A stretch of 35,849 nucleotides of DNA from Stentor coeruleus (lineage: Eukaryota > Ciliophora > Heterotrichea > Heterotrichida > Stentoridae): positions 1-35,849 of the forward strand of contig MPUH01000767.1 of assembly GCA_001970955.1 (NCBI GenBank). Direction: 5' to 3'. This document shows positions 1 to 9,804 of this stretch, piece after piece. The position numbers and the translations under genes were made by a program. How positions within the stretch are numbered: the first letter of the stretch is position 1; each line of letters opens with the position of its first letter. The notes under the pieces were generated by a model. It saw nothing but the letters and a program-made list of their open reading frames with translations, had not been told where the DNA came from and searched no databases.

Positions 1-23
1 AATAGCAGGTGGAGTCTGTTCAT
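1..23 (-). CDS. possible 5' end of a gene leaving the window
   Basis: On the minus strand an ATG at position 23 opens a frame (MNRLHLL) that stays open to the window edge. It is preceded by AT-rich sequence of the kind seen before other starts here. These 23 bases are clearly richer in G and C than the next 100. A divergent gene would fit the local spacing, but seven codons are too few to name it, and it could be chance. Confidence 0.22.
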
Positions 24-132
24 TAATACTTTTTTCATACTTATAAACTATAATTTTTTATTTTTTTTCCTCCATTGAGCGTGATTATGGTACATGACAA
101 TAATACATTACTCAATATAAAGCTTATATATA

Positions 133-942
133 ATGCAAGGTATCAATGGAAAGCATTTGATTTATTCAAGTGCCGCAGAAAAAAATGAATCAAATCACCT
201 GATCCAAAGTTTTTTAAAATCCAGATGCAGCAGTACAAGAAATCTTTCGCCTAAAATCAGTGTATATAATGTGAAGAAACATGAAAATCTATCGTTAATG
301 CGAACACCATCTGCAAATGGGCCTAAAAAAGTCGCAAAACATTCACTTTTTTCAAGTAAAAACAATACTCGTCTCCGAAGTCTTTCAATCTATTTGAGCA
401 ATAAATTGAAGTATGCAAATCAAGATAACCACTCAGAGTATTTGCAAGTTTGCAGAAGTGCATTACAGGAATTAATAGACTTAAAACACCCAATTTCAAC
501 TGTACTTGAAAGCATTCAAAAGGGCTATGAAGCAGAAATTTCTTCAAAATCTACACAGGGGATAAATGCTTCTAGCAAATTTGGGGAAATTAAAATTCTG
601 AGAAATGAAAACCTCCCAAACTCATTTTCTAAAGCTTCTTTAAGTACAGCTTCTACTTTGGATCGTTTAAGATTTAGAAGGAGTTCAGGTAAAAAACCTA
701 GAAAATTTAGGCTTCTTGAACTGTCGCCAAAAAGGTCAAGTCCAACTTCTGTACCTAAGCTGAATATCAAAAAAATAACTATAGCAAAACAGGAGTCTTC
801 AGAAAAAATTACAAATACTCGTGAGGGAACAATAAAAAACTACCACTTCCAAGATTATCAGGATGAGTTTATGTCAAAGTTTGAAGAATTTTCTGAATCT
901 TGGCGTAGGCAGATACTAGAAAAGCGCAAGAATTTACATTAA
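133..942 (+). CDS. unknown basic protein, 269 aa
   Basis: I do not recognise this gene. The protein is Ser-, Lys- and Arg-rich with low-complexity flanks. A short helical block at about residues 78-137 contains the run LQVCRSALQELIDLKHPIST, which faintly recalls the N-terminal helical region of TSNAXIP1-type ciliary coiled-coil proteins; that is a weak impression. The start has the local context TATATATAATG and the frame ends in TAA. A GT...AG 15-mer at 905-919 could be removed in frame, but it lacks the CTA at positions 8-10 seen in both phase-supported 15-nt introns at 14575 and 33834. No signal peptide or membrane span is visible. Confidence 0.7.
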   Translation: MQGINGKHLIYSSAAEKNESNHLIQSFLKSRCSSTRNLSPKISVYNVKKHENLSLMRTPSANGPKKVAKHSLFSSKNNTRLRSLSIYLSNKLKYANQDNHSEYLQVCRSALQELIDLKHPISTVLESIQKGYEAEISSKSTQGINASSKFGEIKILRNENLPNSFSKASLSTASTLDRLRFRRSSGKKPRKFRLLELSPKRSSPTSVPKLNIKKITIAKQESSEKITNTREGTIKNYHFQDYQDEFMSKFEEFSESWRRQILEKRKNLH

Positions 943-1020
943 TAAATATAATTATAAGAATTTGTATTGTATTATGCCTTTTCTGCAATAGAATATAGGA
1001 AGCAGAAAACTCTAGTTATG

Positions 1021-1560
1021 TCTTGAAAGATGATGATTTTGGAAGAGAAGATGATTATTTATTTGAAAGGCCAAATTGTAGAGGTAATTAATATCGGTGA
1101 ATGCTGAAATTTCTAAATCATCAAAAGGTAAAAGAGTTATAAGAGTAAATATATCTGACAAGTATAAGAAAGGAAAAAAACAAAGCAGATAATTGATATG
1201 CCAATCTTGGAAGGGTTAAACCTAGACGAGTTATATTGACAAAGAGGAGAGAATATGGCCTTAAAACTAAAAAACAACAACCTTCAAAAAGAAATTATAA
1301 AATTTCATACAAGAATTTAACAAAAGAGAAGATGCTACAAACAATATTCTAATGGAAAAACTGATACGTTTTGTAAATAGTCTGAAACACCATAAAAATA
1401 TAAAACAAGAGATTATAGTTAAAATGAAGAAATCCAAAAATTGAAAAGATATATCAGGTCAAAGAAAATCGTTGAAATTGAAGTTCAAATTCAAACATAT
1501 ATTGATGAATAGTAAAACTAAGACATCATTTAGAAAAAATAATGAGATAATTAAAACTCC
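1021..1560 (+). pseudogene. decayed coiled-coil protein gene
   Basis: The plus strand is purine-rich and reads as broken coiled-coil coding sequence. From about 1237 the frame gives ENMALKLKNNNLQKEIIKFH, then moves to a second frame (REDATNNILMEKLIRFVNSL). It returns with EIQKLKRYIRSKKIVEIEVQ and shifts again to VKLRHHLEKIMR. Stops and at least three frameshifts interrupt it. No 15- or 16-nt intron repairs the breaks. The coil with repeated Lys/Leu/Arg resembles IQ-motif or coiled-coil ciliary proteins, but the family cannot be fixed. It is probably a dead gene; similar degraded sequence continues to about 2200. Confidence 0.5.
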
Positions 1561-2211
1561 TCAGATGACTCAATCTGTGAGTGATGATTAAAAAAATAAG
1601 CAAACGTTTTTCGTAAATAACTTTAAAAAAATGAAAATTTAAACCAAGCATTACTGTAAGGTAAAGAAGAGATTAATGAATGCTAGAATTTGAAAAGAAA
1701 CTAAATTCAATATAATATAATGCTTTTTATAGTATCAACAAACAGAGTACAATAAAATTTTTACTTGATTTAATAAACAAAAGCTAAAAGTTTGATATTC
1801 CTGTAGGCATTTTTGTAAATAGAATAAAAACTTATTATGCTAAATTTAAAGAAAGCATCCATAGAAGAAACTAATATTATTATCCATTTCCTATCTGACA
1901 TTCATAAGCAAAAACTAATTAATCAAAAATCTTATAAGTACAAGCACTGATAATAATAAATTTTCACACCTGAAGATGATAGGAACTTTGATTAATAACA
2001 CTGAATATAGTAAGTAAAAAAAAAAACCTTAAAGAATCCTTCAAACAAAAAGCCTAAGAAAATGCAGGGCTTATAAGTCTTCAAAACATTAAAATCATAC
2101 TAAGATCTATGGCAATAGAATTCCACAACGTGCTTTTAAATAAATACTTTTGCCTTTTAACTCATATGATATGAAACTCTATAAATCCTTATCATAATTT
2201 TATCAAAGTAT

Positions 2212-2373
2212 ATGTCTAAAGGAAATTATGAGTCAGAAGAAGAATAATATGAATATGGAATATATGAAGAAGTTAGACTTTTAAATTCTGGTAAATATGA
2301 ATTCAGTGAAGACTTAGAATTTCATCCAAATAAAGATTAATCTTTGGTTGGAATGTGCAAAAGCTTAGGATGA
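2212..2373 (+). pseudogene. short relic open frame with two nonsense codons
   Basis: From the ATG at 2212 one frame runs 53 codons with only two internal TAA stops (codons 12 and 43) before a TGA. The sense stretches, such as YEYGIYEEVRLLNSGKYEFS, look coded: acidic, with aromatic residues and ordinary codon use. It overlaps the start of the next gene by four bases in another frame. I could not find a tiny intron that joins it to that gene, so I read it as a separate relic or a dead upstream exon. Confidence 0.4.
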
Positions 2374-3515
2374 GTACTCAAGAAGCGATTATGAAAAAGA
2401 TTTTTAGTAATATAAAAGTCATTAATAATATGCACAGAAATTTTAAAGCCTTAGAATTTCAAAAAACAAACGTCGGGAAAAGGATTAAGTCTACCAAGAT
2501 AAGGTTTTTATGGAAGTTTGAACTTGATAAAAAGGAATTTCAAATTGAACTATATCTTAGCAGAATTTCTGGCAAGCGGACAATAAAACTCGATGGAGAT
2601 GTTTACACAACTGAAAAAAGATCATCATCTGTTTATGGTAACTATCCTGTAAAGGTAGGAAATAGAACAGTAGTTGTCTATGAGGTTGAAAAAAATAAGT
2701 TTGATCTTAGGATTGAAAATTTGTCATTTGATGCTTATTATAATGCCCACAAGGTTGAGTCAAATGAATTTTATAGCCAAGAGTCTTTGCCTAATGAAAA
2801 AAAGTATCCACTACAAAAAATCCGCAGTAATCCAAATATTCAAAACATTGAATCTGAGTTTCGTAATTCACCAACAATTTCTCCAAGAGTAAACAAAACC
2901 AAACATACAGGAGAAAAAGCGACAATGAAAAAAAGACTTAAATCTCCAGAAATTACTAGCACAGACATGTTTAAAGTTTCACTCCGCGAAAATCTTTCTC
3001 TTCCTGAAGACCTCTTTTCTCAAACCCTGAAATCTTCTAAAATCGAGTCTCGCTTTCATCAAAAAAACAATCCATTTGATGAATCTTCATCAAGTAAAGA
3101 CTTTCAAGAAGAGAAAAGCAGCCAACTTCCAGATCTTTTTGACTTAAAAGAATTATCATCTAAAGAAAAATCATCTCGGCCATCAGTTCCATGTTTAGCT
3201 TTTCCAAATTCTAGCTATAATCAAAATCGAATGTATTCACCAACTAATATGAATACAAGCTCTTCAAATTTTACATCGAATTCTCAAAGTAATCCTTATA
3301 TGCAAGGAATGGTAGGTAATCCTGTGATGAATAATCAAATTATGAATAATTCTATGCCAAATCCTATGATCCCAAACAATATTTCAAATCCTATGATGCA
3401 AAGTCCTATGGCTAATCCTATGATGCCAATGCAAGGAATGATGGTAAATCCTATGATGGCTTATAATCCTTTTATAACGGGGACGGGTAATCTTTGGATT
3501 GGCTTTAATAAGTGA
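2370..3515 (+). CDS. FAIM1-like beta-domain protein with Asn-Pro-Met-rich tail
   Basis: The protein is 381 aa from the ATG at 2370; the frame is open from 2334, but the codon at 2355 is GTG and an unlikely start. Residues of about 35-125 carry a beta-rich domain (FLWKFELDKKEFQIELYLSR, then SGKRTIKLDG and FDLRIENLSF). This pattern recurs in FAIM1-like domains of protists; it is recognised from general memory and not verified. The middle is Ser/Lys-rich and looks disordered. The last roughly 90 residues are low complexity, with NPMM/NPMI units and many Asn and Met. The frame ends in TGA, which supports TGA as a stop here. Function is unknown. The start is the least certain part because relic coding sequence lies directly upstream. 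Confidence 0.7.
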   Translation: MSTQEAIMKKIFSNIKVINNMHRNFKALEFQKTNVGKRIKSTKIRFLWKFELDKKEFQIELYLSRISGKRTIKLDGDVYTTEKRSSSVYGNYPVKVGNRTVVVYEVEKNKFDLRIENLSFDAYYNAHKVESNEFYSQESLPNEKKYPLQKIRSNPNIQNIESEFRNSPTISPRVNKTKHTGEKATMKKRLKSPEITSTDMFKVSLRENLSLPEDLFSQTLKSSKIESRFHQKNNPFDESSSSKDFQEEKSSQLPDLFDLKELSSKEKSSRPSVPCLAFPNSSYNQNRMYSPTNMNTSSSNFTSNSQSNPYMQGMVGNPVMNNQIMNNSMPNPMIPNNISNPMMQSPMANPMMPMQGMMVNPMMAYNPFITGTGNLWIGFNK

Positions 3516-4237
3516 TGACTAGTTGAGTCTTAAAATTCATTGAAAAGTTTATAAAATTGTTTAAAAACTATAATAATAGTTTCTTAGTGTATTTTAATAC
3601 CAATTTTTCTTTAGGTATTACTGATAATGAAGGTGTGAGGTAACTTTGCTCTGATAAATTAAAATTTTTTTTTACTTTATGTATTGTTATGCCTAACAAA
3701 ATATTTTTAAAAATAAATAAACTAATAGAGAACTTTATTATAGTAAATTTTAAATTTATGCTTGCATTTTCTATTTAAACTATAGAAAAAAAATTAATTT
3801 AGTGACTGAAATATTTAATTTGATTGAATTATTAAACAATAGCTTTGAGCTAATCAGAATTCTACTTTTATAGCTATTAAAGAATAATTTATTGAAATAG
3901 GAAACATATATAAACATTTTTATCATCAAGTATGAGTGAACTTCATGCAAACAAAAATCATATATTCAATTTTAATATTCATTAAACTATATTTCATCCT
4001 TCAATAGTCCAGTGTTCTTTTAAGAGAAATGATTTTCATAGTCTATACTTTAAATTTTTGAATTCATAAAATAAAACCAAAACTTTCAAAACTTTAATCT
4101 GAACTAATTAAATATTGAAAGATGAACGTCTTCAACTCCAATATTTAATTTATTTCACTTTTCTGACTGATGTTATTATTCAAAAATTTTATTTAAATTG
4201 GCCAGCATAATAAAGTCTATAAATTTAACTATAATAA
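3516..4237. other. AT-rich intergenic region, no gene supported
   Basis: Very AT-rich. From the ATG at 3932 a frame of about 46 codons with one internal TAA ends at a second TAA near 4070 and looks weakly coding, but it is too short to call. Around 4110-4148 the arms TAAATATTG and CAATATTTA form a short inverted repeat. Nothing else recognisable. Confidence 0.5.
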
Positions 4238-5365
4238 ATGTTACAAAACTACGATCTAATAAGAATGCTAGGCAAAGGTTCAAGTTCAAAAGTTTACTTA
4301 GCTACTAATATTATTACTGGAAAGCATGTTGCAATAAAAAAAATAGACTTATCTATAAACCAAGTTGAAGAAAGGCATTTAAAAAGAGAGATTTGTTGTC
4401 TAAAACAATTTAAAAATTATGATAACATTGTCAAACTTGAAGAATGGTTTTATGAAGATAGCTCCCTATATATAGTACAAGAATATTGCAATGGTGGTTC
4501 ACTAAAGCATTTTTTATTAAGAGGAAATAAAATTCCTGATAATCTTCGAATGTTTTGGATTTATAATATTGCCCGAGCAATAAAACTACTTCATGATAAT
4601 GGGTGGGTTCATAGGGACATCAAATCTGATAATTTCCTTCTTAATTCTTTGGATATAAAACTCTGTGATTTTGGTTTATCACGGAATATAAATGAAAATG
4701 AAAATGACTATACAATATGTGGAACTCCACTTTATATGAGTCCTGAACTTTTTGATGATGTCTCTTCAAGAAAAAAAGATGATGTTTGGAGTTTCGGAGT
4801 GTTATGCTATGAAATTATTTCTGGAAAATTACCTTTTCAGGCGAAGTCTTTGAAAGATTTAGTTGCAATGCACAATGAAGAAATTGACTACTCTAAATTT
4901 TCAGAACCTGCAGCAAATTTTATTAGTAAAGCTTTAGAAAAAGACCCAACAAAAAGAGCAACTATGAATGATTTAATTCAAGATGATTTCATTACAAGTT
5001 TTTTCATTGGAATTATCACTCAAATAATAAATTTATTAAAAGCTTGTGAAACCAGTGATGAACCGTTTTATATTCTTTTAAAACTTGCTCTTTGCTATTT
5101 TATAAAATTTGAGATTAGTGATAAAAACTGTGATTCTAAAACCTCTCAGCACAATATTGATAAACTTTACTATGATCACTTAATCAAAAGCACACTTGAA
5201 AAGTTTAATAATTGTTTCAATCAAGAACTCTACAAACAATGTTTAATTATCTTACAAGAAGAAATACAAAATGTTGCTATTTATAACCCATATAGAGCAA
5301 GCTTGCTTCTTTATGCATACAAATCACTTAACCAGCCTATGTTTAGAAAACAGTATGTAAATTAA
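4238..5365 (+). CDS. Ser/Thr protein kinase, Atg1/ULK-like
   Basis: A complete kinase domain occupies about residues 5-252. The Gly loop is LGKGSSSKVYLA (11-22), the ATP lysine is in VAIKK (K34), and the alpha-C Glu is in KREI (E51). The catalytic loop is HRDIKSDN (125-132), DFG is at 144-146, the activation segment end GTPLYMSPE at 162-170, and DVWSFG at 182-187. All catalytic residues are present, so it should be active. The pattern is closest to the Atg1/ULK and related autophagy kinases. The C-terminal 120 residues are predicted helical without a clear match and could be an MIT-like or EAT-like helical region. The start has the context CTATAATAAATG. Substrate is unknown; ciliates carry many such kinases. 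Confidence 0.88.
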   Translation: MLQNYDLIRMLGKGSSSKVYLATNIITGKHVAIKKIDLSINQVEERHLKREICCLKQFKNYDNIVKLEEWFYEDSSLYIVQEYCNGGSLKHFLLRGNKIPDNLRMFWIYNIARAIKLLHDNGWVHRDIKSDNFLLNSLDIKLCDFGLSRNINENENDYTICGTPLYMSPELFDDVSSRKKDDVWSFGVLCYEIISGKLPFQAKSLKDLVAMHNEEIDYSKFSEPAANFISKALEKDPTKRATMNDLIQDDFITSFFIGIITQIINLLKACETSDEPFYILLKLALCYFIKFEISDKNCDSKTSQHNIDKLYYDHLIKSTLEKFNNCFNQELYKQCLIILQEEIQNVAIYNPYRASLLLYAYKSLNQPMFRKQYVN

Positions 5366-5439
5366 ATAATAAAATACAAATCTCTAATAAAAAAACATTT
5401 TTTAAATAGGATTATCGTAACCACATAGAATTAGTAAAT

Positions 5440-7017
5440 ATGTTGAGGAAATTAAGGGTAGAAAGACTAAAAGATGAACGGGTTGTCCTAATTTTAAGCA
5501 CTATTACTGGAACTTTGCTTTTTCAAAAGGTTGTGAAACTTTTTAGGCTTTTTAGAAGACAAGGAATCAAACCAGTGATCTCAACTTTTTTTACCCGATT
5601 GATGATGAGGTTCAAGTTTGTTCAAGAAAAAATCGATAAAGAAGATTCTAAAGCAAAAGAACTGTTTCAAAAACATTTTGATGAAATTACTGATAATAAA
5701 ATAGAAGTGATTCCAGAACAAGGCAGCTTGGAATACCTCCAAATCCTTAAAAACCGTTCTGAACAAGATGCAAAAAGTCATTGTGAAAATCGGATATCTG
5801 GGTCAATTTACCATCATGAAGGTTATATACTTAATCTTTCTGCAGAAGCAATGAAATATTATACCCATGCAAACCCATTACATCCAGAAATCTTCCCCTC
5901 AGTTAGGCAAATGGAATGTGAGATTGTCCAAATGTGCTTGAATATGTTTAATGGACCATCAGGATCATGTGGAACTATAACATCTGGAGGCACAGAAAGT
6001 TTGTTACTTGCTATGCTTGCATATAGAGAATGGGGTAGGAAAAAAGGGATTTCTGATCCGGAGGTAATTGTTTCTGAAACTGTACATGCGGCAATTGATA
6101 AAGCAGCATTTTATTTTAATATGAATCTTATTCAACTTAAAGTTGATAAAACTACTGGAAAACTTAACCCAAGTCAAGTTAAAAGCTATATAAATTCTAG
6201 GACTGTCGCTGTATTTGGAAGTGCACCTAATTATCCTCATGGGAATTTTGATCCTTTAGAAGAGCTTGGGCAACTTGCTTTAAGGTACAAAATAAATTTT
6301 CATATTGATGCTTGTCTTGGAAGTTTCTTATTACCTTTTGCTAAAGATGCTGGATTTGATATTCCATTATGTGATTTCCGTGTACAAGGCGTGACAAGTA
6401 TTTCTTGTGATCCTCATAAATATGGATATACTCCTAAAGGAATTTCTATTATTATGTATAAAACATCAGAGCTTAGACGATTTCAATATTTTTCATGCCC
6501 TGAGTGGACTGGAGGATTATACGCAACACCTACTATTGCAGGATCAAGACCTGGAGTTATTTCAGCTGGTGCTTGGGCTGTGATCACTTCAATGGGAAAA
6601 AACGGGTATGTTGAATGCACTAAAAAAATTTTAAGTGCTTCAAGGTTTATTATAGAAAATACTCAATTGCCTGAATTAAAAATTATTGGCCAACCTTTAC
6701 TTAGTATTATAGCTTTTACATCAGAAACACTCAATCCACATGCTATTGGAGATAATTTGAGTAAAATAGGCAAATGGAAAATTGATTTTTTGCAAAACCC
6801 TCCTGCATTTCATTTTTGTGTCACTATGGCTAATGCTGATCAGGCGGAAAACTTTGTTGAAGATTTAAAAAAAGCTGTGGAACGTGTAAAAAATGACCCT
6901 GAGGCTGGGAAAAGTGAGACTGTTGCTCTTTATGGTGCAATTGCTAAAATGCCAGATAAGGGGATAGTTGGAAATCTTTTTTTGCATTATGTCGATTGCT
7001 TATTTAGCTTTAATTAG
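5440..7017 (+). CDS. SGPL1: sphingosine-1-phosphate lyase
   Basis: A PLP enzyme of the group II decarboxylase fold, 525 aa, close to the length of eukaryotic S1P lyases. It cleaves phosphorylated sphingoid bases to a fatty aldehyde and phosphoethanolamine, the exit step of sphingolipid metabolism, normally at the ER. A membrane anchor is visible at about residues 14-32, followed by a basic linker. Diagnostic motifs are GTITSGGTESLLLAM (178-192), the HIDACLGS strand with the PLP-binding Asp (D290), and SCDPHKYGY with the Schiff-base lysine K327. The C-terminal end matches the family, so the gene is complete. It lies 74 bp after the kinase in the same direction; no functional link follows from that. 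Confidence 0.95.
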   Translation: MLRKLRVERLKDERVVLILSTITGTLLFQKVVKLFRLFRRQGIKPVISTFFTRLMMRFKFVQEKIDKEDSKAKELFQKHFDEITDNKIEVIPEQGSLEYLQILKNRSEQDAKSHCENRISGSIYHHEGYILNLSAEAMKYYTHANPLHPEIFPSVRQMECEIVQMCLNMFNGPSGSCGTITSGGTESLLLAMLAYREWGRKKGISDPEVIVSETVHAAIDKAAFYFNMNLIQLKVDKTTGKLNPSQVKSYINSRTVAVFGSAPNYPHGNFDPLEELGQLALRYKINFHIDACLGSFLLPFAKDAGFDIPLCDFRVQGVTSISCDPHKYGYTPKGISIIMYKTSELRRFQYFSCPEWTGGLYATPTIAGSRPGVISAGAWAVITSMGKNGYVECTKKILSASRFIIENTQLPELKIIGQPLLSIIAFTSETLNPHAIGDNLSKIGKWKIDFLQNPPAFHFCVTMANADQAENFVEDLKKAVERVKNDPEAGKSETVALYGAIAKMPDKGIVGNLFLHYVDCLFSFN

Positions 7018-8078
7018 AGTTTTTTATCATTGTAGTTTGTTTTATCAGAGTCAATATTTTGAATAAATGCATTTTTAGGTTTTTATTTGATTGCTTATTG
7101 TAAAAAGTTTATTAATTTATGGTTAAGCGTTTAGAAATCATTTTATAATTAATAATTCTTATAAGAAATCTAAATCATTTTCAAGTCATAGAATTGAGTG
7201 TTCTTAAGTATTATGTAAATAATTAATGCTAAAAAAGAAATAGTAAAGACCTCCTCAACCAAATAAAGAGTCATATAACCAGCGACAACGAGTGGTTTAG
7301 TATACCAAATCTACCTAAAGAAAGAGATCGTAGGACAAACAAACCTCGATCGGACAAGGTTTAAACCGTGCCACCTTAACTACCACCTACTTTAAACTTT
7401 AATAATCTTTTTATCATTTGCTATTTATAGTTTTCTACTGGATTTAATTTTCAGGATTTGATATTTTAACAATAGATTGAGAAATAGATGCAATACCAAA
7501 TATTTAATTTAATGATTAGACACTCATGAATCATTACAGATAATAAAATTAATATTTACAATATTTTCTAAAAATAAACTAGGAAATTTAGAATGATATA
7601 GTTGCAATTTAATCTCACTTTCAGTATATCTAAAAAAAGTTAGTTTAATATAATTAAGCGAACAAGGAAGAGATTTAAAGATTATTTTGAGTTAATTCTG
7701 CTAAAGTGTATGAGTTTCTTAGCTATAATTTCATAATTTGTAAAGATTTATTAATAAATTACTAAAGACAAATACAACTACCATGAGAAGGCAAACGAAT
7801 TGACAACATTACACTTACAAATTTAATAATAGAAAAAAATACTCAGAGACGATAGAAAACAAGCAAAAACATTACAACCCAGAAATTGACAAGAAAAGAA
7901 ATTTAAAATGAGAAGAAGTAGAAGCGAAAAAACAGATAAACAAAAATATGCAAAAGACTAATTGATTTGTTTTCAAATATTTAGCTAAACCAAATTTAAA
8001 AATCAATATACTCATAATCTCTAGAAAACTCTAAAAGCATAATAAAAAGTATAGGTCTCCCATAATTTTATAATTTAA
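7018..8078. other. intergenic region with relic-like sequence
   Basis: Mostly AT-rich non-coding DNA between the lyase and IFT56. It contains a GC-richer island at about 7225-7400, listed separately. At about 7760-7980 an A- and purine-rich stretch reads as short Lys/Glu/Gln-rich pieces in two frames (for example NRKKYSETIENKQKHYNPEI), consistent with a decayed coiled coil or with chance in A-rich DNA. No intact gene. Confidence 0.45.
7247..7402 (+). pseudogene. GC-richer island, possible coding relic
   Basis: Against a very AT-poor-in-GC background, this 156-bp block is clearly richer in G and C. One frame reads 51 codons with three nonsense codons (TAG, TAA, TAG), giving stretches such as RPPQPNKESYNQRQRVV and TSIGQGLNRATLTTTYFKL before a TAA. 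That fits a decayed Gln/Arg/Lys-rich coding segment. A structured non-coding RNA is the alternative: a GGTTTAAACC palindrome is present, but I see no tRNA boxes, Sm site or snoRNA boxes. Confidence 0.3.
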
Positions 8079-9749
8079 ATGATTAGACCAAATTCAGCGC
8101 TTTCACGACATAAGGCAAGCCAGCAAGTAGCAGTTCCCTCAGCTCCCCGTCGCGAGCAGAGTATGCCAAAACTCCAAGACTTTATCGAAGACCGTGATTT
8201 TCTCGGTGCCTTAACATTTCTCGAACTCCAAAGATCAGCAGCACGTGATGAAAAGCTTCTTCTTTGGTTAGGTTATTCAGCATTTCATGCAGGCGAATAC
8301 AAAAAAGCTATTGAAGCTTACTCTGATCTTATAAAAATCCCTAACTTTAACCCTGAAATCCATGCCTATAAAAGTTGCTGTTATTATGCCCTTTGTCAAT
8401 ATGATGAAGCTTATGAAGAATGTATTAAATCACCAGAAACTCCTCTTCAAGTAAGACTTATGTATCATATTGCGCATAAAAGAGGTGATGAAAATACAAT
8501 GCTTATGTACCATAAAAAACTTGGTGAGAGTATTCCAGATCAGCTTTGTTTAGCTGCCATTCATTATTTACGTAGTCACTATGATGAAGCTAATGATCTT
8601 TATAAGAAACTTTTACTTGATAATCGTGAGTATAATGCTCTTAATGTCTATGTTGCTTTATGCTATTATAAACTCGACTTTTTTGAAGTTAGTAATGAAA
8701 TCCTTCAGGTTTACTTAAGTACAAACCCAACAAGTATTACTGCGGTTAACTTAAAAGCTTGTAACCAGTTTCAACTTTTTAATGGCAAAGCAGCGGAACA
8801 AGAATTAAAAACTATACAAAGTGCTGCTGAGTCGGGAAATATTTTCAATGATAGTGATTTACTTAGGCATAATTTAGTAGTATTTAGAGGTGGAGAAAAT
8901 GCATTACAAGTACTTCCCCCTTTGATTGATATTATTCCTGAGGCGAGACTTAATCTAATTATTTATCACTTGAAGAATGATTCTGTACAAGAAGCGTATA
9001 AACTTATTAAAGATGTTGAACCTACTGTACCTAGAGAGTATATATTGAAAGCTGTTGTACATGCTGTATTAGGCCAAGAAACTGATAATCGAGAGCATAT
9101 CAAGCTTGCTCAGACTTTATTCCAACTAGTTGGAGGCAGTGCTAGTGAATGTGATACAATTCCAGGTCGGCAATGTATGGCTAGTTGTTTCTTTTTACTA
9201 CAACAATTTGAAGATGTCCTAGTCTATCTGAAGTCAATCAAAGCTTATTTCCCTAACGACGACGATTTCAACTGGAATTACGGCATCGCCTCAGCTGCAG
9301 CTGGGGAATTTAAAGAAGCAGAGGAAGGTCTAAGTGCTATACAAGATGAAAGATTAAAAATAGACTATGTGTACATCAGTTGGTTATGCAAATGCTATAT
9401 AATGAACGGAAAGCCGAGCATGGCCTGGAGTGTGTATTTCAACATGGAAAACTCAAATGAATCCTTTACGCTTTTGCAACTCATTGCTAACGATTGTTAT
9501 CGTATGGGTCAATTTTATTATTCACTTAAAGCTTTTGATGTACTTGAAAGACTTGACCCAGACCCTGAGTATTGGGAAGGTAAACGTGGAGCAGCTGTTG
9601 GTGTGCTTCAAATGGTCATAGCAGGAAAAGAGAGTAAAGACAAGCTTGTAGAAACTGTTGAGATACTTAGAAACACTAACAATCCTCAAGTTGAGTATAT
9701 TGTTAGAGTCATTACTAAATGGGCCAAAGATAACAATATTAAGCTTTAA
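8079..9749 (+). CDS. IFT56: intraflagellar transport protein IFT56 (TTC26/DYF-13)
   Basis: A 556-aa tetratricopeptide protein, the normal length for IFT56, a peripheral subunit of the IFT-B complex that moves cargo in cilia and affects motility-related cargo entry. The N-terminus is short and basic ([20 protein letters not shown]), followed by the family-typical [21 protein letters not shown]-like helix pairs run through the whole protein, for example [20 protein letters not shown] (about 59-78) and [20 protein letters not shown]. The end, [13 protein letters not shown], is also typical. The gene is intronless as read and the start has the context TATAATTTAAATG. The Sfi1-like gene follows 55 bp downstream on the same strand. 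Confidence 0.95.
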   Translation: MIRPNSALSRHKASQQVAVPSAPRREQSMPKLQDFIEDRDFLGALTFLELQRSAARDEKLLLWLGYSAFHAGEYKKAIEAYSDLIKIPNFNPEIHAYKSCCYYALCQYDEAYEECIKSPETPLQVRLMYHIAHKRGDENTMLMYHKKLGESIPDQLCLAAIHYLRSHYDEANDLYKKLLLDNREYNALNVYVALCYYKLDFFEVSNEILQVYLSTNPTSITAVNLKACNQFQLFNGKAAEQELKTIQSAAESGNIFNDSDLLRHNLVVFRGGENALQVLPPLIDIIPEARLNLIIYHLKNDSVQEAYKLIKDVEPTVPREYILKAVVHAVLGQETDNREHIKLAQTLFQLVGGSASECDTIPGRQCMASCFFLLQQFEDVLVYLKSIKAYFPNDDDFNWNYGIASAAAGEFKEAEEGLSAIQDERLKIDYVYISWLCKCYIMNGKPSMAWSVYFNMENSNESFTLLQLIANDCYRMGQFYYSLKAFDVLERLDPDPEYWEGKRGAAVGVLQMVIAGKESKDKLVETVEILRNTNNPQVEYIVRVITKWAKDNNIKL

Positions 9750-9804
9750 TTAGGCTTAGATGTTTAAGTTTTATTGAGTAAATTTAAACTTGTGATATAA
9801 TAAT

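Noticed and set aside
323..770. Antisense open frames inside the first gene and similar frames inside other genes.
   Set aside because: They are shadows of the real reading frames, with no family match and poor composition.
905..919. A GT...AG 15-mer that could be an intron in the first gene.
   Set aside because: It can be read through in frame, contains no in-frame stop and lacks the CTA at positions 8-10 shared by the supported 15-nt introns.
7225..7402. A tRNA gene, suggested by a TGGTTTAGTATACCA stretch.
   Set aside because: No T-loop GGTTCGA box, no acceptor stem pairing and no anticodon arm could be drawn on either strand.
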